Origin: Microbacterium proteolyticum
GTDB lineage: Bacteria; Actinomycetota; Actinomycetes; Actinomycetales; Microbacteriaceae
Reading direction: 5' to 3'
Length of the DNA stretch: 64,000 nt
Assembly (NCBI RefSeq): GCF_014192415.1
Contig: NZ_JACHXY010000002.1
Span: 186,001 to 250,000 of the forward strand
Shown here: piece by piece, positions 47,822 through 56,486 of the stretch
Numbering within the stretch: position 1 is the first letter of the stretch
Layout of the letters: each line of letters begins with the position of its first letter
Notes under the pieces: model-generated
Databases searched by the model: none
Told to the model about the DNA's origin: nothing
The model's input: the letters and a program-made list of their open reading frames with translations, nothing else
Program-made: the position numbers and the translations under genes

Positions 47822-48496
47822 TCAGATCCCGCGCTTGCGGGCTCGGTTGGCGAGGGCGGGATGCGTCTCGCGGGTCATGGCCGCGGCGCGCTTGGTCGCC
47901 TCGGCCTCCCACTCGCCGGGACCGGCGGGGGAAGGGTGCAGGGACGCGCGTACGGCGTCGATGTCGACGGCGCTGCGCATCTGCGTGGTGGCCGCCCAGT
48001 AGGCGGGGTCGGCGACGGGTGCGACGTCGCTCAGGGTGGAGCGAGTCACCCGGCGCACGAGACTGCCGGCGGCGTTCTCGCGCCACTCGACGTCGAGCGC
48101 GTGGAATGCGAACGACGAATGCCGGTAGTCACCGCGTTTCGCGAGTGCGGCGACGTCGCGGCCGGCTCCCGTGTCGGGCAGATCCACCTCGTAGCGCACG
48201 CCGACGTCGTCGATGTACAGCCGCAGGGTGCCGGCGTCCGTCGTGCCGAGCAGCAGTCGACTGTCGTGCTCTGCGCGCGCGATCACTCGCGTGTGCAGAG
48301 CCATGTCGACGCGGCCCTCGGCATCCGGTGCGCCGAACGCCTCCGGTGCGATCTCCTCGAACCATCCGCCGAGATCGCGAGAGGGCGAGAGGAACACGAC
48401 CGCGTAACCGGTCAGTACGCCCACACCCCCCGACCCTTCGGCGGCGGCTCGGAACTCGGTCGGTTTGTCGACGACGCGGCGTTCGAGCTCGGTCAT
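47822..48496 (-). CDS. Prohead protease, HK97 family
   Basis: 224 aa. Signatures of the U35 family: GYAVVFLSPSRDLGGWFEEIAPEAF, catalytic-type His/Ser in HTRVIARAEHDSRLLLG and RHSSFAFHAL, and LSDVAPVADPAYWAT. Cleaves the capsid N-terminus during maturation. Overlaps the portal gene end by 4 bases (ATGA). Confidence 0.92.
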   Translation of the reverse strand: MTELERRVVDKPTEFRAAAEGSGGVGVLTGYAVVFLSPSRDLGGWFEEIAPEAFGAPDAEGRVDMALHTRVIARAEHDSRLLLGTTDAGTLRLYIDDVGVRYEVDLPDTGAGRDVAALAKRGDYRHSSFAFHALDVEWRENAAGSLVRRVTRSTLSDVAPVADPAYWAATTQMRSAVDIDAVRASLHPSPAGPGEWEAEATKRAAAMTRETHPALANRARKRGI

Positions 48497-49659
48497 TGCG
48501 TCCCCCCTTCGGGCATCTCGACGCGCGACGTCGAGTCAGATTCGGATTCGGATTTCGTGGTGGCGTACCAGGCCTGCCACTGCTCGATCTCGGTCGCGTC
48601 GATGCCGCGGCGGCCGAGCTCGCGGCGCGCCTCGGCGAGCGTGAGCGTGCCGTTCTTCAGCTGCTCGGTGATCGATCGCATGTACTCGAGCAGGCCGGGC
48701 CGCTCGAGCCGCGACAGGTCATAAGTCAGTTCCTGCCCGAAGGGCAGCACGTCGCTGAACGCTGCCTCGGCGCGCCCCGAGACGCCGCCGAGGGTCTTGA
48801 TACGGAACAGCGTCTGATCCATTTCGCGGTTCGAGTACGTGCGGGACGACCCGGCCTTGCCGCCGACCTCTTCCGGCGGCACGCCGAAGATGATCGCGAT
48901 TTCCGTCGCGGATGCCTCGATGGTCTGCAGGAACTGCGCCTCTTCGGGCGTGACCGTGATCTTGCGGTAGTCCCACTCGCCCGGCAGAGCGACGGGCTTT
49001 CCCTCGGCGGCGGCGCGCACGAAATCGTCGCGCACCTCGGCGAGCACCTCGCCGCCGACCTTCGCCGTTTTCGCCTGCAGGATGGCGGGCGGCATCGACG
49101 ACTGCTTGAACCACCGACGCCCGTACTGTCGAGCCAGGTCGGCCCACTCGAACGACGCCGCGAACGCTGAGATAGGGGAGATTCCCCGCACGGTCCCGGC
49201 GCGCAGCTGCTCGCGCACGTGCAGCAGATTGCCGCCCTGCGAGACGAGCGTGACCGGCGTGCCCGCGACGCGGTACTTCGGCGCGAACGGATTCGACTCG
49301 TCGATGCTCACGTGCTCGTCGGCGATCCACTGGCAGTAGCGGCGATCGTCGTCCACCAGCGCGAACGCGTTCCCGCGGGTCTTCAGTTCCGCGACCATCT
49401 GCACGCGGGAGTCCCACACCGACAAGGTCGGCGAGGGCTTCGACAGGATCAGGGGTGTGTCGACGATCTCGCGCTGTCCCCCGCGGGTCTCGGTCACCGT
49501 GACCGTCGCCTGCGCCCACTGATCCGTGATGTACCGGATAGCCGCATAGGTGGCCGCCTGCCGCATCGCCCCGCCTCGGCCGAGCCCCTGCCACGCCGGC
49601 CCGAACACGTCGGATGCCGTTATGTCGCGGGTCTCCGCGGGCCGCGTGAACAGGCTCAC
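48493..49659 (-). CDS. Portal protein, HK97 family
   Basis: 388 aa, GTG start at 49659. Forms the dodecameric DNA entry ring. Contains VRYITDQWAQATVTV-like start (YAAIRYITDQWAQATVTV), KPSPTLSVWDSRVQMVAELKTRGNAFAL, and the FKQSSMPPAIL and EIAIIFGVPPEEVGG signatures of the HK97 portal family. A longer frame upstream crosses the small membrane gene and TerL and was dropped. Confidence 0.92.
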   Translation of the reverse strand: MSLFTRPAETRDITASDVFGPAWQGLGRGGAMRQAATYAAIRYITDQWAQATVTVTETRGGQREIVDTPLILSKPSPTLSVWDSRVQMVAELKTRGNAFALVDDDRRYCQWIADEHVSIDESNPFAPKYRVAGTPVTLVSQGGNLLHVREQLRAGTVRGISPISAFAASFEWADLARQYGRRWFKQSSMPPAILQAKTAKVGGEVLAEVRDDFVRAAAEGKPVALPGEWDYRKITVTPEEAQFLQTIEASATEIAIIFGVPPEEVGGKAGSSRTYSNREMDQTLFRIKTLGGVSGRAEAAFSDVLPFGQELTYDLSRLERPGLLEYMRSITEQLKNGTLTLAEARRELGRRGIDATEIEQWQAWYATTKSESESDSTSRVEMPEGGTQ

Positions 49660-49871
49660 GAGCGGCGCCCGACCGGCAGCGGGTGCACCGACAGCAGCAC
49701 CGCCACCCCGGCCACGACGAGCGCGACGGGCAGCGACCACAGCGCGAGACCGGCAACGATCAGCAGCACCCCGACCACCTCGAGCACTTCCACGCGGAAC
49801 GTCAGCAGGAACGATCGCAGTACCGCCCACGCAGCTGCGAGGGCCGCGCGCGGCTTCATTCGGTCGGTCAT
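49656..49871 (-). CDS. Small two-helix membrane protein between terminase and portal
   Basis: 71 aa with a continuous hydrophobic stretch (VEVLEVVGVLLIVAGLALWSLPVALVVAGVAVLLS) that can form two helices. Coupled at both ends: ATGA with TerL's stop and GTGA with portal's start. Such small membrane genes occur at this place in several actinophages; holin-like function is possible but unproven. Confidence 0.72.
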   Translation of the reverse strand: MTDRMKPRAALAAAWAVLRSFLLTFRVEVLEVVGVLLIVAGLALWSLPVALVVAGVAVLLSVHPLPVGRRS

Positions 49872-51433
49872 CCGGCCTCCTTTGTCGTGCCGTTCGCGGC
49901 GCGGAACGCTGCGATCGGGTCATATGCGAGATCCGGCAGGAGCTCGGCGAGCATCTGCCGGGCGTAGGTGACGGCGACGAGCGCCGAGACGGGGCGCATC
50001 GACTTGCCCCTGATCCACTTCCAGCCGGCATCCGTGGCCTTCGTGCTCGCCGACTTCAGTGCCTCGGTGAGCTCGTCTTGCCCGAGGTGCACGACGTCGT
50101 GGTTCAGCACGGCATCCAGCAGGCCAGGGCCGGCGACGGCGATGTTCGCGGCCGTCATCACGCGCGCATCGATGCCCGCCTCGAGCAGCTTCGGCAGCAG
50201 GAACCCGGCCGCGCGGTGCTCGAGGTACACCGGGCCGGGCGCTTCGGCGACGAGATCGACGATGCCGGGCACGTCGAGCCCGTCGTCGCCGTCAAGAATC
50301 CAGTCAGTGCCGGGCGCATCGGCGAGCACTTCGAGGTGCATTTTCGCGTCGGTGCGGATGCCGGCGACGGCGATCGACGCCCACGCCGATTCGGGCGCGA
50401 CGTCGATCACGTACACGACCTCGTCGCGCGCTACCTCTGACCCGGGGTCGACGACGCGCTCGTGCTCCCACCGTTCCTTCGGGATCTTCCACGTTTTCTC
50501 GACGTCGTCGCTCCACCAGTTCAGGAACGGCCGCAGGAACCCGCCCTGCATCGCCTCTCGGAACGCCGCGATCTTCGTCTGATTCGTCGTGTAGCCGAGC
50601 GCCGGCATGCACCCCCACCACGTGAGCGGGTCGTCGGGATCGGCCCCGTCGGGCGCCGAGTATTCGACGTACATCGTGCGCATGCGCTGCGCATTCAGCA
50701 GCGACGGGTCCGCCCGGAGTAGATCGACACGGGCGCGGCCCGCCTCGGCTTTCTTCCACATGAACGGCGACTTGGTCTTCGACTCGCCCGCCGTCGAGAT
50801 CCACAGCGACTGGGCGTCATCGACGGCCGTCGTCGCCGGCATCAGCGCGGCCTCGAGACGGTCATCCTTCTGCGCGAAGATCTCGTCACCGACCGTGAGG
50901 CCGAGGGTGCCACCGTGGCCGGCGTTCTCTGTCGGCGCGTCGATCGACCATTTCGAGCCGTTCAGGAACTTCATGTGCTCGCCACCGTTGGTGAGATTGA
51001 GCGTGTTCCCGGTGCGGTTCCGCTGCAGCAGCTGCCCGAACGGGGATGCCGCGATGCGATGATGCTGCTCCTCCTGCAGCTTCTCGAGCGCCTTTTCGCG
51101 TTTCTGCGCGATGTACAGCAGGTACTGCCGTTCGGGCCACATGATCATGCGGTGCACGCCCCACGGCAGAACGATCGACGTCTTGCCCGACTGACGCGGC
51201 ACGATGATGACGATTTCCGAGTACCACAGCAGGCCCGTCGCCGGGTCGATCTCAAACGCGGTCTCGAGGATCTCCCGCTGCCACGGCATCGCCGCCCAGC
51301 CGAGCAGGCCCATGATGTTGACGACTTCGTGCGCGATCGTCTCGCGCGCCGGGTTACGGGGGGTCGCCCACCGGGGCCGGGTTTCCACTCCCGCCGGTAC
51401 CCCGGATCGCACCCACGAGGGCGGCGAAGGCAT
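49868..51433 (-). CDS. Terminase large subunit
   Basis: About 521 aa, ATG at 51433 (alternative GTGs at 51412 and 51391). ATPase motor and nuclease for DNA packaging. Walker A-like VPRQSGKTSIVLPWG, Walker B region LGLTVGDEIFAQ with the acidic residues, and the nuclease-domain acidic segment VVYVIDVAPESAWASIAVAG. The N-terminus overlaps the TerS end. Longer upstream frame is a low-complexity Arg/Ser read and was excluded. Confidence 0.9.
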   Translation of the reverse strand: MPSPPSWVRSGVPAGVETRPRWATPRNPARETIAHEVVNIMGLLGWAAMPWQREILETAFEIDPATGLLWYSEIVIIVPRQSGKTSIVLPWGVHRMIMWPERQYLLYIAQKREKALEKLQEEQHHRIAASPFGQLLQRNRTGNTLNLTNGGEHMKFLNGSKWSIDAPTENAGHGGTLGLTVGDEIFAQKDDRLEAALMPATTAVDDAQSLWISTAGESKTKSPFMWKKAEAGRARVDLLRADPSLLNAQRMRTMYVEYSAPDGADPDDPLTWWGCMPALGYTTNQTKIAAFREAMQGGFLRPFLNWWSDDVEKTWKIPKERWEHERVVDPGSEVARDEVVYVIDVAPESAWASIAVAGIRTDAKMHLEVLADAPGTDWILDGDDGLDVPGIVDLVAEAPGPVYLEHRAAGFLLPKLLEAGIDARVMTAANIAVAGPGLLDAVLNHDVVHLGQDELTEALKSASTKATDAGWKWIRGKSMRPVSALVAVTYARQMLAELLPDLAYDPIAAFRAANGTTKEAG

Positions 51434-52103
51434 CAGCACCGCCAGCACCCCCGGAATCCTTGACGTCGGCCAGCACCTTGCGCAGCGCCTCAACGGTCGA
51501 CGCGAAGTAGCGGGCGTTCGCCGGGTCGTCGAGCGCGCGCGCACCGCGGAACACGAGCTCGTGTCGCAGCCGCGTCGCGGCATCCTTCGCCTCGGGCAGC
51601 GCCTCGCGCGCCGCTCGCTCGATCGCGGCCGACGGCTCGAGGATCTCGAGCGGGTCGACGCTGTCTCGGTGAATCCACCCGGCCGCCCGGATCGCATCGG
51701 CCGCGACAACCGACGCCGTCGCCGAATCGCCGTGCGCATCCCACAGCGCGGACTCGATCAGCTGGGCGAGCTCGTCGTCGGACGCCGGTCGACGCACCGT
51801 GAGGGCGGTCCGCACCTGATCGTCGAAGTCAGGCGCACCGACGGACACCACCACGGCACCCGTCGGCCGGGCCCGCTCGACGCGTCGCGATTCGCGGGCA
51901 CTTGTAGGGCGCTTTTCGCGTGTAGGGCGCGCCCTCACCTCGGGCGCGGGCGCCGACTCGGCGACCGGTCCGCCGCCCGCGGCCACACGCTTGCGCTCGC
52001 GGTAGGCGGCCTGGTCATTCGTCTTCCACGTGCGGCATTCGCTGCACCGGCAACCCGCGCGATACCGCGCCCGCGTGCCGTGGTCGGCGGTCTTCGTCGC
52101 CAC
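51354..52103 (-). CDS. Terminase small subunit
   Basis: 249 aa, GTG start behind GGAGG. N-terminal Zn-binding-like module HGTRARYRAGCRCSECRTWK (Cys-x-Cys-x2-Cys), basic linker, and a C-terminal helical region (RLRHELVFRGARALDDPANARYFASTVEALRKVLADV) typical of actinophage TerS. Lies directly upstream of TerL and near the HNH gene, so it would recognise cos/pac. Confidence 0.82.
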   Translation of the reverse strand: MATKTADHGTRARYRAGCRCSECRTWKTNDQAAYRERKRVAAGGGPVAESAPAPEVRARPTREKRPTSARESRRVERARPTGAVVVSVGAPDFDDQVRTALTVRRPASDDELAQLIESALWDAHGDSATASVVAADAIRAAGWIHRDSVDPLEILEPSAAIERAAREALPEAKDAATRLRHELVFRGARALDDPANARYFASTVEALRKVLADVKDSGGAGGADAFAALVGAIRGTGGSGNPAPVGDPP

Positions 52104-52376
52104 GCCAGACCACCTCCGCTCTGCGCCTCGCTGACGCGCCGAATTCCGACGACGCATCGCAGCGCGCGGCGGCTCCGTTCGGCCGTCTACGCCCCCGCCC
52201 GCGCCCTACGCGCCCTACACCCTGAGCCGGATGAACCGGGGAGAGGGATTTATGGGCGGGGCGAGGGTGAGGAGGGGTGCCGGGGGGTGAAAAAAATCGA
52301 ACCGAAGACCGGCGGGTGCCGGCGGCGTGCGGTGCTCATGGCCGTGCAATTGCCGCCGACACCCGTCAGCCTTCGA
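52104..52376. other. Gap between HNH nuclease and TerS, probable cos region
   Basis: 273 bases without a supported gene, in the position (between HNH endonuclease and terminase) where cos sites lie in HNH-type cos phages. Contains G-rich and A7 stretches (gtgaaaaaaatcg). The precise cohesive end cannot be read. Confidence 0.45.
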
Positions 52377-52697
52377 TCACTTCACGTCTTCACCATCACC
52401 ACGACGACGACCAGCATTCACCCACCGCGACGAGCGGGTGCCACGCGCCAGGCGAGGGGCACGGTCGCGCCTACCCGAGTTGCACCCATAGTGAGCAGGC
52501 CTCAGGTTGGATGGCTCCCACGTTCCACCCTGCGACGCGGGCAGCACGTGATCCAGCGACGGCCCCCACGGATGCCAGGGCCGCAGCCCGTACACCACAG
52601 GGCGACGACACAGCCAGCACACCGAGCCAGGCGGGCACACCAGGGCCAGCAGCGCCGCGTACGCCGACGCGCTCAGCTTCGGGGCGTGATGAGGCAT
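52377..52697 (-). CDS. HNH endonuclease
   Basis: 106 aa, ATG at 52697. CWLCRRPVV (Cys pair), the LDHVLPASQGGTW and NLRPAHYGCNSGRR segments form a complete HNH motif (D-H, N, H) with the second Cys near the end. HNH proteins next to terminase take part in cos cleavage in HK97-like phages. A longer in-frame stretch upstream is antisense to the next gene and has no ribosome-binding site. Confidence 0.88.
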   Translation of the reverse strand: MPHHAPKLSASAYAALLALVCPPGSVCWLCRRPVVYGLRPWHPWGPSLDHVLPASQGGTWEPSNLRPAHYGCNSGRRDRAPRLARGTRSSRWVNAGRRRGDGEDVK

Positions 52698-52745
52698 GCC
52701 GCCCCCTCCCCCCGCGATGTCAGACCCCCGGCGTATCTTTCGACG

Positions 52746-52964
52746 ATGGACCCCCGCCCCGGCGCAAGACTCGGACGCGTCGACACCGACCGCGAGCTCA
52801 CCTACCTGCGAGCAGGCAGTGACCCACCGTGGGAGCGCCCACACCGCGACGGCGTCGATGTCACCGACCACCCCGCAGCGTGGACGCCCTACCAGCGTGA
52901 GCGCCGCTTATCGTTCGAGGCCCGCGTCGCCGACTACCGACAGCGCGGACTCATCGACCCCTAA
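52746..52964 (+). CDS. 72-aa protein on the opposite strand of the late operon
   Basis: Begins MDPRPGARLGRVDTDREL and ends DYRQRGLIDP; Arg/Asp-rich with WTPYQRERRLSFEARVADYR. ATG is preceded by TATCTT seven bases upstream (leaderless promoter-like). It fits exactly between the divergent HNH gene and the convergent SGNH gene, filling a space that would otherwise be empty. Function unknown. Confidence 0.5.
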   Translation: MDPRPGARLGRVDTDRELTYLRAGSDPPWERPHRDGVDVTDHPAAWTPYQRERRLSFEARVADYRQRGLIDP

Positions 52965-52967
52965 CCC

Positions 52968-54680
52968 TCAGAGCAAGCCGAGGGCGGTCAAGTTCGCCAG
53001 CTTCACTCGACCGAATCGCACGGTCCCGATCGTGGGCCACAGTCGCAGGTTCACGGCCGTGGTGCCCGTCGGTACCGGGATCTCCATGTAGAACGTCCGG
53101 GCTCCCCCGGTCTCGGCGCGAGCACTGATGGCACGGGCGACACTGTACGGCGATCCGCCCGTGAACCGCAGTTCGACGCTCACGCCCGTTCCATCGACGT
53201 TCACCCACTCGCCGGCCAGTGCGAGCACGTCACCGACGGCCCACCCTGTGATGCCCGCTTGCTGCAGGTAGTCCGTGGACTGGTCAGCGGTGATCGACTG
53301 CCAGTTGCCGACACCGTCGGCGCGGGGCGTCAGCGTCCCGGCGATCAGGCTGCTATTCGTCCACCCATCGGCGTACCCGTCCGCGTTCGTGTCGACCTCG
53401 AAGAGACCGTTACCGGCGAGCAGGTTCGTCGTATCCCCGAGGTTGGCGAGCACGGGCGCGGGGCGAAGGTCATCGGGCAGGCGCGTGACGTTGTACGCGG
53501 CGATGGCATCCTGCCCCGCAGCGTTCGGGTGCGTGCCGTCGGCCGTGAACCCCGGCGCCCAGGCGCCCGTAGCCTCCACCCCCACGGGGGTGAACAGGTC
53601 GATGTAGTCGAGGCCCAGCTGCGTCGCGAGGGCGCGCAACCACGTGGTCATCTCTCGCAGGCGGGCAGCGACGGCGGGGGTGTTGCTCGGCGGGCCACCG
53701 CACACGATGACACGCTTACCCCGGAACAGGCACTGCTCGATGATCGACCGCACGTTGCGCTGCTGCTGCGCGAGCGTCAGCACGGCCGGGTCATCGTTCG
53801 GCGTCACCGCCTCGATCACGACGATGTCGCCCCGCTGCGTCAGCACGTCGGCATTCATCCGCGCGAGCATCGCCGACGTCGAGTTACCCGCGATGCCGGC
53901 GTTTCGGATGCGCAGCAGGCGCATGCCGCTGAGCTCGCACAGCTTCGAGAACCACGATCCGCCGTACCCGGACGCCACACCATCGGATGCCTGCGCGATC
54001 GAGTCGCCGACGATGGTCGATCGCTGCGCACGGGAGCGCCGACCGGACAGCGAGGCCACCACGTCGGCGGCAGCCTTCGCGGCCTTCTCCGCGTCACCCT
54101 TGTGCCCGAGCGCCGTCGCCGCCGACTGCCCGGCCGAGAATGCCGAGGTGCCGGCGCGAACGGCGTCGATGTCCGCGGCATCCGCGGCCGTCGACGCTCG
54201 CCCCTCGGCAGCCTCGGCGCGCGCGACGAGCGCAGGCGACACCGACGCCCCGTCTTCGCCCTTGTCGCCCCGCAGGGCGGCGTACACCGAGATATCGACG
54301 TCAGTCGACACCACGCGCTTACGCTGCACCAGGCCGATCGGGATCGACGACCCCACCTCGGCACCGACACGACCGACGACGAACGTACGACGACCCCCAG
54401 CGAGTGTGCCCGCGATCGTAAGCTGCGTGCCGCGCTTCGCGGATGCCGTGACCGACGGCGAGAACGTCACCGACAGGATGCCCTCGACCGCGCGCGACAC
54501 GTCGACCGTGCCGACCCCGTCGCCGAGGCGGGCGGTGAACGCCCACGCCGACAGATCGACCGGCTGCTGCGACGTCGTCGACACGACCCGGATATCCCGG
54601 TACCACGTGTCGCCCGGGTACAGGTTGACCCCGACGACCAGCGGCTCGACAGGCGACGACTCGATCAGCTGCGCGTTCAC
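52968..54680 (-). CDS. SGNH-hydrolase tail appendage protein 1
   Basis: 570 aa, GTG at 54680 behind AGGAG. N-terminal beta-rich adaptor (about 1-130), a small collagen-like GDKGEDG spacer and Ala-rich coiled region (150-210), then an SGNH/GDSL domain: GDS 225-227 with block I IVGDSIAQAS, a central NAGIAG, block III GGP, and block V D381-G-T-H384. C-terminal about 410-570 is a beta carbohydrate-binding-like domain. Probably an esterase-bearing tail fibre acting on cell-surface polysaccharide or lipid. Confidence 0.8.
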   Translation of the reverse strand: MNAQLIESSPVEPLVVGVNLYPGDTWYRDIRVVSTTSQQPVDLSAWAFTARLGDGVGTVDVSRAVEGILSVTFSPSVTASAKRGTQLTIAGTLAGGRRTFVVGRVGAEVGSSIPIGLVQRKRVVSTDVDISVYAALRGDKGEDGASVSPALVARAEAAEGRASTAADAADIDAVRAGTSAFSAGQSAATALGHKGDAEKAAKAAADVVASLSGRRSRAQRSTIVGDSIAQASDGVASGYGGSWFSKLCELSGMRLLRIRNAGIAGNSTSAMLARMNADVLTQRGDIVVIEAVTPNDDPAVLTLAQQQRNVRSIIEQCLFRGKRVIVCGGPPSNTPAVAARLREMTTWLRALATQLGLDYIDLFTPVGVEATGAWAPGFTADGTHPNAAGQDAIAAYNVTRLPDDLRPAPVLANLGDTTNLLAGNGLFEVDTNADGYADGWTNSSLIAGTLTPRADGVGNWQSITADQSTDYLQQAGITGWAVGDVLALAGEWVNVDGTGVSVELRFTGGSPYSVARAISARAETGGARTFYMEIPVPTGTTAVNLRLWPTIGTVRFGRVKLANLTALGLL

Positions 54681-54703
54681 GGCAACTCCTCTCTTCGATG
54701 CGG

Positions 54704-56299
54704 TCAGACGTCGCGCAGGATGCGATCCCACGCGCGCGCCCGCACCGCAAGCGGGAACGCGTCAGCCATGTGCACAGCGCCCGCGAGGTTCGGGTGCAAG
54801 CCGTCCTCACCGAGCATGGCCGCGGCGTCCCATCCCCCATCAGCGTTGACCGCGAGCACGTGCGCGCCGAACTCGGCCGCCGTACCGTCGATCGACGAGA
54901 GCAGGTGCGCGCGCAGCGCCGGCTTCTGATGCGACGCGGCCAGCACGGGCGGCGGCTTCACCAGGAACACGAACGGGGGCCGGGCAGCCTGCGGCAGCAG
55001 CGCATCGATGATCGCGGCAGACCCGGCGACGCCGTTCTGATCAACGGTCACCGTCACGATGCCCTCGGCGAGATCCGGCAGGCGGATAGCGAGCGGGCTC
55101 ACGCCCTGGCTCGCCCCCTGGTTGCCCTCGCGGGTCGTCTGCACCGTCTGATCGTCCAGCGACTGCACGGCGACCACCCGGGCGCCCTGCCTGATGCGCA
55201 GCGTCGCCCCACGTCCCGCCGTGAGCGCCACACCGTGACAGAGCAGATAGCTCGTCCCGGCGGGCACAGGTATATCGACCTCGAGACCGTCGTGCACGCC
55301 GATGCTCGCCGTACCGCCCGAGGCATACGGCTGAGGCTGGTTCAGCATCCACTGCTGACCCGACGCGTTCGGGCGGTACGTCCACCCAGTCTCCTCGACG
55401 CGAGCGGATGCCGACGCGATCGCCACCATTGCCCGCAGGCTCTGCGAGATCGCCGCACGGTTGCCCGACGTGTCCGCGTCGATCAAGTTGTTACCGCCAG
55501 CGTTGATGATCAGCACGGGCGCGTCGCCCGGTGTCCAGGCGTACCCGCCGCCGGATGCCGCCATGAGCCACGCGATATCCTGCGCGTGCCACCCGGCACG
55601 ACCCCGGTTCACGAGCCCGGCGAACCCGAGTCGCTCGGGAAGGTAGTACGGGTACGCCATCGCACCGTACGACCCAAACTCGATCCAGCTGTCTCCGCGA
55701 AGCTGCGCGGTCAGCGCGGCGAATGACTCGCGGGTGTCCAGCATCCGCGGCACGCTGACCTCGACCGTGCCGACACGGGTCGACAGCGGCGCGAGCGACC
55801 CGCCCACCGCGGCGTCGACCATCGCCTGCGCGGGCGCCGTCGCGCGATCGGCGGCGGCGACCGCCTCGTCACGCGCGCCGATCGTCTCGGCGTAGACGGC
55901 CTCGTTCACGACGAATTTCGTCGTCGGGGTCTCCACGAGCGGGGCCGCGAGCGTCAGGTCGAGCGGGGCCGCCTCGGTGTGCTCGGCCGTGACCGTCACC
56001 TGATAGGACGACGGTGCGACACCCTCGAACGTCAGCGTCACGACCCACGAGCCGACGACCACCCACAGGCCGCGACGGCCCGACGGGTCCACGACGAACC
56101 CCTCGGCATCCACCGTCAGCACGAGCGGCTGAGCGACGGCCGTCGCGGGAGGCGTGGCCTCGGCCATCCGAGCGACACCCTTCGGCGTCATCCGCACCGA
56201 GCCGCGCGCCGCGACGCCCGCCGGCTCCGCCCCCGCGGATGCCGCAGCACCACGGGGGCTCAGGAACCGACCCACGACGAACCCATACGACTCGGACAC
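54704..56299 (-). CDS. SGNH-hydrolase tail appendage protein 2
   Basis: 531 aa. N-terminal adaptor and beta region (about 60-130), Ala-rich helical spacer (140-165), then an SGNH-like domain with GDS at 202-204 (RGDSWIEFGS), NAGGNN block III and D499-G-L-H502 near the C-terminus. Insertion between blocks carries a beta sandwich. Same general plan as the neighbouring protein but with little primary similarity outside motifs, so the two may have different substrates. 23 bases upstream of its neighbour. Confidence 0.78.
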   Translation of the reverse strand: MSESYGFVVGRFLSPRGAAASAGAEPAGVAARGSVRMTPKGVARMAEATPPATAVAQPLVLTVDAEGFVVDPSGRRGLWVVVGSWVVTLTFEGVAPSSYQVTVTAEHTEAAPLDLTLAAPLVETPTTKFVVNEAVYAETIGARDEAVAAADRATAPAQAMVDAAVGGSLAPLSTRVGTVEVSVPRMLDTRESFAALTAQLRGDSWIEFGSYGAMAYPYYLPERLGFAGLVNRGRAGWHAQDIAWLMAASGGGYAWTPGDAPVLIINAGGNNLIDADTSGNRAAISQSLRAMVAIASASARVEETGWTYRPNASGQQWMLNQPQPYASGGTASIGVHDGLEVDIPVPAGTSYLLCHGVALTAGRGATLRIRQGARVVAVQSLDDQTVQTTREGNQGASQGVSPLAIRLPDLAEGIVTVTVDQNGVAGSAAIIDALLPQAARPPFVFLVKPPPVLAASHQKPALRAHLLSSIDGTAAEFGAHVLAVNADGGWDAAAMLGEDGLHPNLAGAVHMADAFPLAVRARAWDRILRDV

Positions 56300-56318
56300 C
56301 GCTACCGCCCCTCAGAAC

Positions 56319-56486
56319 TCAGTACGACCGGACACGCCCTTGATCGCGGCGCGCCCGCTCAGCACGGGATACCGCACGCTCGCGCGGATCGGCCTGCTGC
56401 ACGACCAGCGCCTCGACAGGCGGGAACATGCGCGGCGGATCGGGCACGATCGCGAACGACACGACGTCGTCGAACCCGGACGACAT
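56319..56486 (-). CDS. 55-aa phage protein
   Basis: MSSGFDDVVSFAIVPDPPRM...; ATG overlaps the stop of the holin-like gene by 4 bases (ATGA), so it is translationally coupled. A short proline-rich start and Arg-rich helical end. No homology recognised. Its existence is supported by the coupling and the otherwise empty space before the SGNH gene. Confidence 0.6.
   Translation of the reverse strand: MSSGFDDVVSFAIVPDPPRMFPPVEALVVQQADPRERAVSRAERARRDQGRVRSY

Noticed and set aside
51204..52745. Long plus-strand frame over TerS and HNH
   Set aside because: The N-terminal 500 codons are antisense shadow of TerL/TerS/HNH; only the last 72 codons beyond the HNH start were kept as a possible gene.
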